This document shows positions 1-10,200 of a stretch of 53,804 nt of DNA, piece after piece. This DNA is from an uncultured Roseburia sp. Its GTDB lineage: Bacteria; Bacillota; Clostridia; Lachnospirales; Lachnospiraceae. A model generated the notes under the pieces. That model ran no database searches, was not told the DNA's origin, and saw only the letters and a program-made list of their open reading frames with translations. The translations under genes and the position numbers were made by a program. Within the stretch, counting starts at the first letter, position 1; each line of letters starts with the position of its first letter. Where the stretch lies: the NCBI GenBank assembly GCA_934309475.1, contig CAKRDK010000015.1, positions 1 through 53,804 of the forward strand, in the 5' to 3' direction.

Positions 1-128
1 TTTCGGAGCAGATTTGGCTGAATATTATTTTCAACTGCCAGGGTATTGAGATCCTTCTCACCCTTTAACAGTTCGATAACAAGGTCTGATTTAAATTTTG
101 CACTAGAATTTCTTCTTTGTCTGAACAT
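1..128 (-). CDS. IS3-family transposase OrfA, N-terminal part (cut by window edge)
   Basis: The minus-strand frame opens with an ATG at 128, preceded by a GAGAGG ribosome binding site, and runs off the left edge of the window. The visible 42 residues start MFRQRRNSSAKFKSDLV and continue with ELLKGEKDLNTLAVENNIQP. This is the usual first helix-turn-helix of IS3/IS150-type OrfA proteins (pattern: RR.FS.EFK...V.EALKGEKTLNELA). OrfA normally binds the element ends and is joined to OrfB by frameshifting. OrfB would lie outside the window, so intactness cannot be judged. Confidence 0.75.
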   Translation of the reverse strand, partial: MFRQRRNSSAKFKSDLVIELLKGEKDLNTLAVENNIQPNLLR

Positions 129-205
129 GATTTTGAATCCTCTCTTTCATACTGATTGTAGTATATCAGATTTATTAAAATCTGTCCGAAAAAGTGTCTT
201 AATTT
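1..205 (-). mobile_element. IS3-family element, left part with its terminus near 185-205
   Basis: The element contains the OrfA start and its upstream region. The sequence at 183-203, read on the minus strand, contains AAGACACTTTTTCGGACA, which resembles the terminal inverted repeats of several IS3 members (ACACxxTTTTCGGACA-like). The exact end and any target duplication cannot be set because the other end is outside the window. Confidence 0.5.
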
Positions 206-484
206 ATGAGACCATTATATTGAGGCATAACCACCTACAATGTTACTCAAACTTTTCATCAACAGTATACATCAGCAAATAAAAGAAAAACCATCATTAT
301 TGGTATTAAAAAACAGATTATCATATCTAGTGTACTGGCACATGGATGAACATGGTGTGGATTTCTGTGAAGATCTGCTTCCCTGGTCAGATACGCTGCC
401 AGTGGAATGCAGAAAGCAACTTGAATGATATGCCGCTCTTCGGAGCGGTTGCTTATGTGGGTATACCCACTATGGAGCGTTTAC
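206..484 (+). mobile_element. Remnant of an IS66-family element (transposase C-terminus plus right terminal repeat)
   Basis: The plus frame ending at 428 contains HMDEHGVDFCEDLLPWSD followed by TLPVECRKQLE. This matches my recollection of IS66-type transposase C-termini (LLPWS..LP..CR). About 50 bases later the sequence reads GTGGGTATACCCAC (457-470) and then TATGGAGCGTTTAC ending at 484. Its reverse complement starts GTAAACGCTCC, which fits the GTAA-starting terminal repeats of IS66 elements. A CCGCTC-TTCG-GAGCGG hairpin at 432-447 may end transcription. The 5' part is missing, probably displaced by the IS3-type element to its left. Family assignment is from memory. Confidence 0.45.
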
Positions 485-676
485 ACAACTTCTGCAATTA
501 CCCGAAAAGTACATTTCTTTTTTCTACAATGCCATTTCTTAAATTTGAAAGTACAAAATAAAATCCAAATAACAAATAAAACAATTTCAAAAAAAATCAT
601 ATCTACGCCTTCTTTGTGCTTATGAATTTTGTTTTATATAGATAATTCAATTCCTAAATTACCGCATTTGGTATTA
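485..676. other. Intergenic AT-rich stretch, no gene seen
   Basis: Between the IS66-like end and the stop codon of the minus-strand gene at 677 there is no convincing ORF or strong hairpin. Confidence 0.5.
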
Positions 677-1348
677 TTAATCTTCTTCTACCAGAATATC
701 TGATGCATTGTTTTCAGTTTCTAAATCATAAATAATCCAAAGATAATATTCTGCTCCATCCATCTCTACTGTATGAACCTCGTCAATTTTCTGACCATCT
801 GCTGTTACATTTCCAATTTCAGGATTCTCCGACAATCCCCACGCCGGAAGAACTTCATAACGATTTCCAACCATTTTTTTGTAAGTTGTTCTTTGGCTTA
901 TTGACAAATCTGCCAAAAAAGTTTCCTGCCAAGTATAATTATGGGTATCCTCTAAAAATCCTTCACTTAGTTTTCGCTGTCCACTATAATAATATATGTT
1001 TCCTTCTTTCATAAACTCATAACAAATTATGTATGGACTATTCTGTAAGACTTCTCCCTTTTTATTAACAATGACATCTTTTCCTTGCAAAAAAATTTGT
1101 ACAACCCCTTCATTTTCAACCTGACAAACCTTTTGCTCTGATTCCAGATTTTCATCTTTCGCGTTAAGTCCATCTTCTAATGTCTGATAACCTTTTGCAT
1201 CTATTTCCTGCATATAGAAAAAGGTATTTCCGTTTGCTCCCAATAGTTTCTGATCCGAATTCCATACTCCAGTTTTTAGTTGAATGATTACCAGCACGGT
1301 AACAATCACAATAGCAATTCCTATAACTATTTTAACTTTATGTTTCAT
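677..1348 (-). CDS. Membrane-anchored extracytoplasmic protein next to the Rhs tip; candidate immunity protein
   Basis: The start is set at ATG 1348 because AGGAGAG lies 7 bases upstream. A longer in-frame start at 1393 would overlap the Rhs gene and has no such site. The 223-residue product starts MKHKVKIVIGIAIVIVTVLV, a positively charged end followed by a single transmembrane or signal-anchor helix. The remainder is hydrophilic and acidic, with no family I recognise. It lies 29 bases after the stop of the Rhs-repeat gene, on the same strand, where polymorphic-toxin operons carry their immunity gene. An immunity role is inference from position and topology only. A lipoprotein is unlikely because there is no cysteine at the end of the hydrophobic segment. 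Confidence 0.6.
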   Translation of the reverse strand: MKHKVKIVIGIAIVIVTVLVIIQLKTGVWNSDQKLLGANGNTFFYMQEIDAKGYQTLEDGLNAKDENLESEQKVCQVENEGVVQIFLQGKDVIVNKKGEVLQNSPYIICYEFMKEGNIYYYSGQRKLSEGFLEDTHNYTWQETFLADLSISQRTTYKKMVGNRYEVLPAWGLSENPEIGNVTADGQKIDEVHTVEMDGAEYYLWIIYDLETENNASDILVEED

Positions 1349-1377
1349 TCTTTTCTCTCTCCTAACCTTATCCAAAT

Positions 1378-3906
1378 TTACATAATTGGACATAAGCCAT
1401 TTGTAATCAATGAGTTAATATATTGTTGCATGTATTGCCACGCAACTCCAGGGTCCATCGCACCATTTGCACATGCGTAAAGTGCATACGCAGCAACTAC
1501 AACAGAATAAACATACCCTGTCCGCATGTAAATTCCCCCTTTACTCGTTACTGCTGTATCTCCATCAACGCTTGTCTGATGTCCACCCATTTTTATATTA
1601 GAAAATGGACTTACCCCTAAACCTATGTCTAATCCTACTGAATTATCTCCCCACCCAGCATTCACACCAACTCCTAATGATACAATCTCTGTCCAACTTA
1701 ATCCTATCTCTGCTGGAACATTTATATTCAATTTACCTAAATCAATGCCAACATCTGCCGATAAGCTCACTCCATCCTCACTTGTTGTAACTCCTATAGA
1801 AATTGGAATTCCAACCTTAACCCCATCTCCAAAATCAATACTTGGTATATTAATGCTATATGAATCCGATAAACTTCCATTCTCTATTCCTGCAACATGT
1901 TTTAAAATGCTACCTGTATATGTATCACTTGAAGTTGTTTTTTCTATGTTTTCTCCTGCATAAAATCCTGCTCCACCATCAACATCCCCGGTTGTAGTTA
2001 CTATTACCGTTTCTTCTCCGAGAATATATTTATTACAGAAATCCTTAACGTCATCCCACGTTGGCCATCTACCATCTAAATCCACCAACTTCTCCGGATT
2101 ATTCCAACAATATCCATAATGATTTAACGTCACCGGTGCCTCAACAAAACCGCGGACAAGGTCCTCACTGATAAACTGACCATGTAAAGGGCTATATTCA
2201 CGCGCCTGTGCAAAGTAAAGCCCACTTTCGGTATCCATACGGTAACCTGTGTAACCAAAAGGCTGCCAGGTTCCCTGTCTTGCATACTGAGGCATTCCAT
2301 CTGACAAATCATTACCAAATTCATCATAACCATAAGACGCAAGAACCTCACCCTCTGCATCCAAAAATCTAGTCACACTTCCCATCTCATTCTGAAGGAA
2401 AAATTCATTCTTGTCAGCAGACTGTCTTCCTAAAACACTTCCTGCCCAGGTAAAAGATTCTACGGAACCATTTTCTTCTCTCTGAAGAAGATTATGATAA
2501 TTTCTGGTCAAATCCAAAACATAGGAAATCTGATTCTGCTGACTTGCCTCTCCGACACGCTGTCCCACTCCATTGTAAGTATAAACTTTTTCTACACCCG
2601 ATGGTGTTGTCAATTTTTCCAGGCGGTTCATTGGCGAGAATTCATACTGTTTCTGAACCTGACCGTTTACGGATTCGCTGATACAGTTTCCTCTATGGTC
2701 ATAATCATATCCATACGTTTTCTGCTGTTCGACATCTACCATTTCTGTCAAACGATCCGCGCAGTTATAATGATACTCCCTTTTTCCAAGTATGTCATCG
2801 AAAACTGCCGTTCGGTTCCCGAAACCGTCATACTGGTAAGAACGAAGCATTTTTTCATTTCGTTCTACCTGAATCAAACGTCCAATTGCATCATACCGAT
2901 AAGCATAACTTCCACTTTCTTCCGCCAAACCACGTCTTTCTTTTTTCACTGCTATTTTATTTCCCATAGCGTCATATTGGAATTGATAACAGTCTAAAAT
3001 ACCTTTTTCGTCCTCATGCGTTAATCCTGTTAAAAAGTTTGCCTGATTATACTCATAAGAAGTTCTTACCTGGTTTGGCAATACCTTTTCTGTCAAACGT
3101 CCGAACGCATCATAGGCAAATGTTGTAACACCTGCAGCTGCTGTAACAGCACAAAGTTTTAAAGCTGCATCGTAGGTATAATCCACCTTACTTCCATCCG
3201 GGTAAACGACCTGGGTACGTTCTCCTGCTTTTCCATAGGCATACTGCACTTCTTTTCCCTGCTGGTCAGTAACACGCACAGGACGTCCCACTACATCATT
3301 TTGAATCTGGATTGTTCCCAGCCAGTCCTTTATTTTCTGAACCTTCTTTAATGCATCATAGGTAAACTCTACTCTCTTTCCATCTACATAGGAGATTTCA
3401 GAAACCATGCCATCCGGAGCATAACAATATGTTGTATCAAATCCATCACGATCTTTTTTCCCAATCACACGTCCCGCCGCATCATAGGTAAAATACTCAG
3501 TTGCTCCTAATGGGTCTGTTATGGATACCACTCTTCCAGCTAAATCTCTCTGATAAGTAGTCAGATGAAGCTTATGATTTTCTTCGTTCCGGGCAGCTGC
3601 TTCTGCAAAATCAGGGTCAAGAACTCCTTCACTCTGTAAGATTCCAGTCAGTTGATCCATTTCATCATAATTGTAATAAGTGCTGTTTCCTTCTGCATCA
3701 ATAACTGCTGTCAGTTTTCCAGTCACACTATATGCATAAGTCGTAACATTTCCGTTTGCATCTGTCATAGAGGTACAATTACCCATGGCATCATAAGTGT
3801 ATGATTTATGCTGACCTTCATTACTGAAAATGTCTGTCATCCGGTTCAGGGAATCATAGCGATAGCTCAACTCATAACCAGCTGCATTGCGTTTTGTTGC
3901 AAGCAT
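1378..3906 (-). pseudogene. 5'-truncated Rhs/YD-repeat protein with variable C-terminal tip
   Basis: The 842 codons contain many YD repeats (motifs such as YRYDSLNRM, YTYDAMGN, YDAAGRV) to about residue 540. The Rhs core end follows (REYSPLHGQFISEDL, then HYGYCWNNPEKLVDLDG near 585-612). The last 230 residues are a glycine- and serine-rich tip without a recognised toxin fold. Tips at this place are toxins in Rhs/WapA proteins. The reading frame stays open and Rhs-like upstream of ATG 3906 (TGYSYRANG directly before it) until a stop near 4003-4005. No signal peptide, N-terminal domain or ribosome site is visible. The gene has therefore lost its 5' end, and the fragment may be a silent orphan tip. 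Confidence 0.7.
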
Positions 3907-4024
3907 ACCGTTCGCACGGTATGAATAACCAGTTTTTAATATTTTATTGCAGGCATTATAAAAATGCCGTTTTTTTGCTTTCCAACTGTCAAAGATGGGA
4001 TATTAACACTATCTTTCCATTATG

Positions 4025-6676
4025 TCAAAAGCTTTCCTCACGCTCATACAAATATTCCGTCGCAAACTGTATCTTCGTTGCATGAAAGCCCTCCTCACGC
4101 GGAAATAAGAACAAGGTCTGATCTACTGTCGATAATGTGATGCACTGTCCCTTTCCACGGTAATCATACTCCGTGTGCACCGAATAAGACTGGCGTGGTG
4201 AAATTTTTAACGTATCCTCTTTTCCCGTCTCATAATTAGCATAGGTAAGCTTAAAGCCGTCTTCTCCATGGTGCAACTTTCCTTCCCCACATGGAATAAA
4301 ATTCTTTGCATTCGGAAGTGCATCTACTTCGACCTTTATATCTAACCGGTACGCTCCTGCCTCAATCTCTTCGATTACCTGCCTGCGTTCCCATTCGTAC
4401 CAATCCGGGATAAACACCTTTTTTTCGTTGCTGCACAGTGTGCCATATTCGTCCATGTGATATACAGCACCGCATTTGCTGCAATACAAGCGGTTTTTTT
4501 CACTTTTCATCGAAAACTCGCTCTTACAGTTCATGCACTGATACAGTGGCATATGAAGCCCTTCTGCGCGCTTCTCATAAGTAATTTTCATGTTCTGGCT
4601 TCGCTGCCATGCATATTCGTCATAGGAAAGCAGCTCACTCAATCTGTCATAAATCTCATCAACCGTCATCTTCTTGATTTCTTCCCTGCGCAGTGCACAT
4701 ACCATATCCGCCTGAAGGCGTGCTTCCTTTCTGCAGGTCAGATTCCAGATAGGCGATTGAAGGTAATTTCCCTTCATATTCAATGTAACTACAGATACTC
4801 CAAACAATTTTACCATTTTTGCCACTGACCTTGGCAGTTTGGAGCTGGTTCCGACATTGGCATAGCGTGCCTCCGGATAGAGCACAAGAATCCCCTTCCG
4901 CTCCAGAACTTTTTTGATATTTCCAATCAGTGCCATATCGTCTACGAATTTTCTGGTGCCCAGGCACCCCGCCTGCCGGTATATCCACTCGCCGAAATAC
5001 TCAAATCCTTCCAGCTCCGACACGTAATTTGCCCTGTGTGGAAAAAGTGCCAAAGGTGTCACATAAAAATCGGTAAACGAATGATGGGTTCCCAACACAA
5101 GGAACGGTGGTTTCAAACCTTTACAATCTTTTTTTGTTATTTTAAGCCCTGCCCGTCTGGTGATAAGGTAACATCCTAACCAGATAAATGGCATAAAAAT
5201 GGGATTTTGTTTCGGCGGCGTCTTTTTCCTGTCAAACGGCATGGTGTCCGGGCTTACCCGGATATCTTTTCGTACATAACGGCGTATCGGCGGAATTTTA
5301 CAAAGTAATCCATACAAAATGCCGGTTCCAACCAGCGCACACCCTGTCGGTGTCAGCATGAACAGAACTCTATTATGAATCTCTCCGGTCACCGGGTTAT
5401 ATATCGCAAGGGATAGCAGACTTCCGAAAACCAGACAGACTATCCCTACCATATTAAATCCTTTTGTGTAAAAATAAGACGTGTGCCCTTCCAGTTCAAA
5501 AGCACTCTTAAAGTCCAGTTTTTGTTTCCGCACAAAGAAAAAATCTACAAATAAAAGCGCTGCCAGCGGTGCATAAATACACGCACTTATCGTAAGGAAT
5601 GACCCGAAATAATCAATGATTTTTCCCCAGATGCATAAAATCGAAACATACAGCGCCAATATCGAAATAAGAACCTTATAATTGGCCCTCCGGAATGTAG
5701 ATTTTAACATCACACCGTATATATAAGAACCGACCGCCTGCGTTCCAATATTCGCAAACGCTACCAACAGCAGCGAACTAAGCCCCATTGCCGGAATGGA
5801 CAAGGTCGCCATCATAAGCGTCGGGTCATCGACCATTTTTCCCGTGACATACTGCATCGCAATTGCCATCACAGCTCCGATTACAACAAAGAAAGAGCCT
5901 GCAATCCCCTGTCCGAGCACGCCCGCATAATAGCCTGCCTTCTCCTTGTGACACAGCCTTGGGACTTCCGCCATCCCTCCTACAAGTGTAATTACGAACG
6001 CAAAATTCGCTTCAATCGATAAAATATAAGGAACTATGGACGGCTCCCCAGCGGGACGCACCGGTTTATAATTCCAGATTACATCTATCGGAACCGATGT
6101 AAATCCTACTATTACGACTCCGATTCCCACAAGCATCAATAATGGTACTAAAATCCGCGTCGTCCAGGTGATTGCGGACACACCTTTCCACGCCAGAAAA
6201 GTTCCAATAAAAACACATGCCAGTTGTAAAAAAAGATGCGCTCCCGCAGGCAGTGTCACACCAAATATTCCCAGCAGATTCTCCATGGAGGATGCAAACA
6301 GGTCACAACAGACGGCATACCAAGGAAAATTAATGAAAATAATGAGAACCGTTACAACTTTGACGCCTTTGGTTCCAAACACACTCCGAAGCCATATCCA
6401 GATATCAATTCCATATCTCGTTGATAAAATAACCGGCAGCTGATAAATCAAAAGCATCAACAGGGCGCCAAGGAATGCTCCGATTAGTAATTGTTTAAAT
6501 CCTACTAAAGATGCCAGATAAGAGCCCTGTGTGTAACTCCAGGTGGCAATACAATACCCCGATAAAACAAGCAGGGCATCAAAAAAATGATAGACTCTCT
6601 CGTTTTTTAACACTGGCCAGATGCCGCAATAAACTTCTCTTTCCAGTGCCTCTTCTTTCTTCGTATTCTTAAGCAT
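4025..6676 (-). CDS. Fusion: NCS1/cytosine-permease-like transporter + PlsC-type acyltransferase + zinc ribbon
   Basis: The start is placed at ATG 6676, just after the stop of the small gene upstream, with AGGAG 12 bases before it (883 aa). A longer frame to 6784 runs through that upstream gene. Residues about 20-465 form some twelve hydrophobic helices and resemble NCS1 nucleobase/cation symporters. Residues about 500-650 look like a lysophosphatidate acyltransferase, with HHSFTDF near 531 (the HX4D catalytic motif) and LYPEARY about 70 residues later (the EGTR-like block). Near 714-735 two CxxC pairs (CMNC, CSKC) form a zinc ribbon, followed by a 130-residue soluble tail. Each domain call is from motif and hydropathy. 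The substrate and the reason for the fusion are unknown. Confidence 0.7.
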   Translation of the reverse strand: MLKNTKKEEALEREVYCGIWPVLKNERVYHFFDALLVLSGYCIATWSYTQGSYLASLVGFKQLLIGAFLGALLMLLIYQLPVILSTRYGIDIWIWLRSVFGTKGVKVVTVLIIFINFPWYAVCCDLFASSMENLLGIFGVTLPAGAHLFLQLACVFIGTFLAWKGVSAITWTTRILVPLLMLVGIGVVIVGFTSVPIDVIWNYKPVRPAGEPSIVPYILSIEANFAFVITLVGGMAEVPRLCHKEKAGYYAGVLGQGIAGSFFVVIGAVMAIAMQYVTGKMVDDPTLMMATLSIPAMGLSSLLLVAFANIGTQAVGSYIYGVMLKSTFRRANYKVLISILALYVSILCIWGKIIDYFGSFLTISACIYAPLAALLFVDFFFVRKQKLDFKSAFELEGHTSYFYTKGFNMVGIVCLVFGSLLSLAIYNPVTGEIHNRVLFMLTPTGCALVGTGILYGLLCKIPPIRRYVRKDIRVSPDTMPFDRKKTPPKQNPIFMPFIWLGCYLITRRAGLKITKKDCKGLKPPFLVLGTHHSFTDFYVTPLALFPHRANYVSELEGFEYFGEWIYRQAGCLGTRKFVDDMALIGNIKKVLERKGILVLYPEARYANVGTSSKLPRSVAKMVKLFGVSVVTLNMKGNYLQSPIWNLTCRKEARLQADMVCALRREEIKKMTVDEIYDRLSELLSYDEYAWQRSQNMKITYEKRAEGLHMPLYQCMNCKSEFSMKSEKNRLYCSKCGAVYHMDEYGTLCSNEKKVFIPDWYEWERRQVIEEIEAGAYRLDIKVEVDALPNAKNFIPCGEGKLHHGEDGFKLTYANYETGKEDTLKISPRQSYSVHTEYDYRGKGQCITLSTVDQTLFLFPREEGFHATKIQFATEYLYEREESF

Positions 6677-6677
6677 A

Positions 6678-6848
6678 TCAGATAAACGCTCCTGCAATGA
6701 TTCCGGCAAGACAGACACCACACAGCACTGCCACCCATATATAATCTTTCTTTTGCATGAAAACATTGGGCATAGACTCCCCATTTTCCAAGAGCCTGAT
6801 ACGCCATTCCAACTCTTCTTCGTACATTTCTTTTTTTGACATTTTCAT
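6678..6848 (-). CDS. Small membrane protein (56 aa) in front of the permease fusion
   Basis: ATG 6848 is preceded by AGGAGA. The product begins MKMSKKEMYEEELEWRIRLL, a charged amphipathic stretch. It ends in one hydrophobic helix (YIWVAVLCGVCLAGIIAGAF). Its TGA (6680-6678) lies one base before the start codon of the permease fusion, so the two are translationally coupled. Size, topology and coupling suggest an accessory subunit of the transporter. No family is recognised. Confidence 0.65.
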   Translation of the reverse strand: MKMSKKEMYEEELEWRIRLLENGESMPNVFMQKKDYIWVAVLCGVCLAGIIAGAFI

Positions 6849-6885
6849 TCTCCTACAACTCCCTGATTTTTTACATTCATGTTAA

Positions 6886-6914
6886 ATTGTAGCTAAAATA
6901 GATTCAAAAATCAA
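6886..6914 (-). promoter_or_regulatory. Sigma-A promoter for the small protein/permease operon
   Basis: Minus strand: TTGATT (6914-6909), a 17-base spacer and TACAAT (6891-6886). It overlaps the last codons of the Hpt gene. Confidence 0.55.
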
Positions 6915-7261
6915 TCCTGTACCTCCCGAATCGCCTGTACTGTCTGCTCATAAACACGCTCTGCCTCCTGAAGCAATTCCCGTGCTTTCTCAAAATCCGG
7001 CTCCCCGCGTAACGCTTCCACAACCGGTACAATCGCTTCAAAAAGCCGGTTCAGGCTCAGATTTCCGGAAACTCCTTTCAAAATGTGTGCTATTTCAAAG
7101 GCTTCGGGACTCGCTTTTTCTATTGCTTTTCGTAATTTTTCGTTATAATTTTCCTCCGGGAACTGATACAGATACTTTTGATAAAGCATCCGGTTTCCCG
7201 AAAAACGTTCGATTCCCTCTTTTACCTGAATTCCTGCCTCTGCTAAAATATATCGGTTCAC
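6911..7261 (-). CDS. Histidine phosphotransfer (Hpt) domain protein
   Basis: The 116-residue helical protein carries EIAHILKGVSGNLSLNRLF. The histidine in AH.LKG..GNL is the phospho-accepting residue of Hpt domains. It starts with GTG at 7261, and that GTGA overlaps the TGA of the hybrid kinase. The two are thus translationally coupled. The likely role is to take the phosphoryl group from the kinase's terminal receiver and hand it to a response regulator not encoded beside it. Confidence 0.8.
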   Translation of the reverse strand: MNRYILAEAGIQVKEGIERFSGNRMLYQKYLYQFPEENYNEKLRKAIEKASPEAFEIAHILKGVSGNLSLNRLFEAIVPVVEALRGEPDFEKARELLQEAERVYEQTVQAIREVQD

Positions 7262-10200
7262 TCTGTCTTTCCCTTCTTTTCCTTATCAAATGCCTGCTCT
7301 AATGTCTGATACAAAACGGTTTTATCAATCGGTTTGGCAATGTGGCCATCCATCCCTGCGTGAATTGCATTTTGCACATCTTCCCGAAATGCGATCGCCG
7401 TCATCGCATAAATTGGAATCTCTTCCGCATCCGCACGCTTACTTGCGCGGATGATGCGCGCCACATCATATCCATTTCTGACCGGCATATTAATATCAAG
7501 CAAAATAGCATCGAATTCCCACTCTTTCGCATCCATAAAAATGTCCACTGCCTCCTGTCCATCTTTTGCCCACACCATCTCGACTCCTGCCAGTTTCAAG
7601 AATGCTGCCACTACTTCCATATTTATCTCAATATCTTCTGCCAATAAAACCTTATGCCCCGTAAGCTCATCCCCGATTTCCTTTTTTTCTGTCTCCCTGC
7701 GTTTCTCTCTTTTTAAGATATGGTTAAAAATTTCACATAAAGATGACTCAAACAATGGTTTTTGCACCAAAAAGAAACCGTTATCTTCATCGCAATCCCG
7801 GCTTAAATCATACGATAACAGTACGATGCTTGTCATGTCTCCGAACAGTTCTTTTACCCGCATTACAAGCTTTCTATCTTCCTCCCCGAAATTTTTCCGT
7901 GAAATGAGAAGCACCTGTCTCTCTATTTCACCCTCTTCCGCTTTACCGAGGCTGCATAGCACATCCTCTGGATTCTGCACACTTTCACATACAGCACCCA
8001 TCCGTTCCAGCATTTGTTCTGTCTGCTGAACTTCTTCGGTATCGTCATCGAAAAGAAATACTTGCAATGTCTCAAAGTTTCGTTCTTCCTTTACCTTTCT
8101 TACCCTCTTAAATGGTATATCAACTACAAACTTAGTTCCTATGTTCATTCTACTTTCTATCTCAATGGTTCCGCCCATCAGCTCAACCAGATGTTTACTG
8201 ATTGTAAGACCAAGACCGCTTCCTCCATGCTTTTGCGCTGTGAGTGCATCTTCCTGCTCAAACGGTAAAAAAAGCCTGCTCTTTAAGTCCTCACTCATGC
8301 CACAGCCGTTATCCGAAACTATCATCTGAATCGAAACCACTTCCTTAGAAACAGGGATTTGTCTCAGTTCCAGGCTTATGTTTCCCCCACTCTCCGTAAA
8401 TTTAACAGCATTCGCCAATAAGTTCATTAACACCTGATTCACACGAAGGGCATCACCTCCCACGCTCTCTTCTGTGATATTGTGCACTTTTACGGTAAAT
8501 TCTATGTTTTTCTGCCTGCACTGCTGGTAATATAGCATCGTAAGCGTCTGTACCAATTCTTTTAAATCAAATTCCTCACATGCTATTTTTATTTTTCTCT
8601 TCTCAATTGCTGACATATCCAAAATATCGTTTATAATTCCAAGCAATAACTTAGACGATGCATCTATTTTTTGAAGACACTCTTTTATCTTTGTCGGACT
8701 TTCCACCTCCGTCTCTGCAATCTGCGCCAACCCTATAATTGCATTCATCGGCGTCCTTATCTCATGACTCATCCGTGCTAAAAACTGGCTCTTTGCCTCA
8801 CTTGCATTATTGGCAATCTCTATCGCTTCTGCCAGCTGATTATTTTTTTCCATAATAACCTGCACGGCTTCTTTTTTCGTATGCATACTTCTTGCAATCA
8901 GCTTCGCAATTACTGCAAGCAAAATGGCAAGCACCACCAAAAGATAACGATACTGATATGCAAAGTCTGCCAGTCCAAACCTATAACGGTTATTTGCCGT
9001 ATGTTCCAGTACAATCGTGTTAACATCTTCTTCTGACAATTGATTGATTGCTTTGTCAAATATTTTACATAATCGCGTATCATCCTCCAGATTTACAAGC
9101 GCTACACAGCATTTACTGTCAATATTTCTCGCCTGCACCATCTGAAAATTATTATACTGCGGTCTCGTCAGATACGGCTCTACGCAATATCTGTTTCCCA
9201 TTACAATATCCGCATACCCACAGCTTACCGCCTGAAACGCTTCTTCTATGGTCGGATAGGTAACAAGTTCCATATTGGGATAATTCTCTTTCATTATTCC
9301 CTTAAAAAAACTGTTTCTATCACACACTGCAACACGCAAAATACTATTTTTCGTAATCACCATATCCTCTGGTACAATAAATACTTGATTCATATTCAGA
9401 TATGGTTGGCTGTATTTTACCGAATCCAGCGGAAATACCGTGCTCTCATCCTTATATTCATAATTAGCTATAATATGTATGTCCTGCTCAATCAGATATT
9501 CTTCTGTCTGATTTTTTCTCTCGATTGGCACATATGTGACCGTTATTCCCATATTTTCTGCAATGAGATCAAAAATATCCCTTGTTATCCCTTGATATTT
9601 ACCGTCGGAATCGGTCTCCGCCAATGGTTCCTTATCGGTCAGATACCCGACCCGCAGCGTAGATATTCCATTTATATACTCCATCTCATCATAAGTATAT
9701 CGTGTACTGTCATAAATTGGAAAATACTTACTAAGTAATTTTGCCTGGAATTCCGGCTCTTCCACGGTTATCTGAAGCATGGCATTATCCAATTGATCCA
9801 AAAGCTCTTGATTGCCTTTTTGCGAAATATAATACACAGACAGAGGAGAAAAACAGCTTAAAATCTTTAATTCATCGGAAATGAACATAACATTTGTGAC
9901 AATTGCATCTACTTCATGCTGCTCTAATGCTTTCATCAGCTCCGTTGTGTTCGCATAATAGCGAATATCCGGTGTCAGATTGTGTTCTATTGCATATTCA
10001 TTGACAAATTTTCTGGTAAAAGTAGAATCCTCCACGCATCCATAGGTCAGACTTCTCATCTTGTCAAAATCTTCATACAGATAGTCTTCATTTTCCACAC
10101 TCGTATAAATCGCTGCGGCTTCTGTTCCCATTACCTGTGTTCCAAAGTCAAACCTGTCTTCTAAAGAAGAAATCTGCTGTGCAGGCGCAAGTAAATCAAT

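Noticed and set aside
2494..2997. 167-aa plus-strand ORF
   Set aside because: It is antisense to the Rhs YD repeats, whose codon pattern explains it; no ribosome site or family resemblance.
9526..9540. Crp/Fnr-like CACATATGTG palindrome
   Set aside because: It lies in the middle of the hybrid kinase coding sequence and has no promoter behind it.
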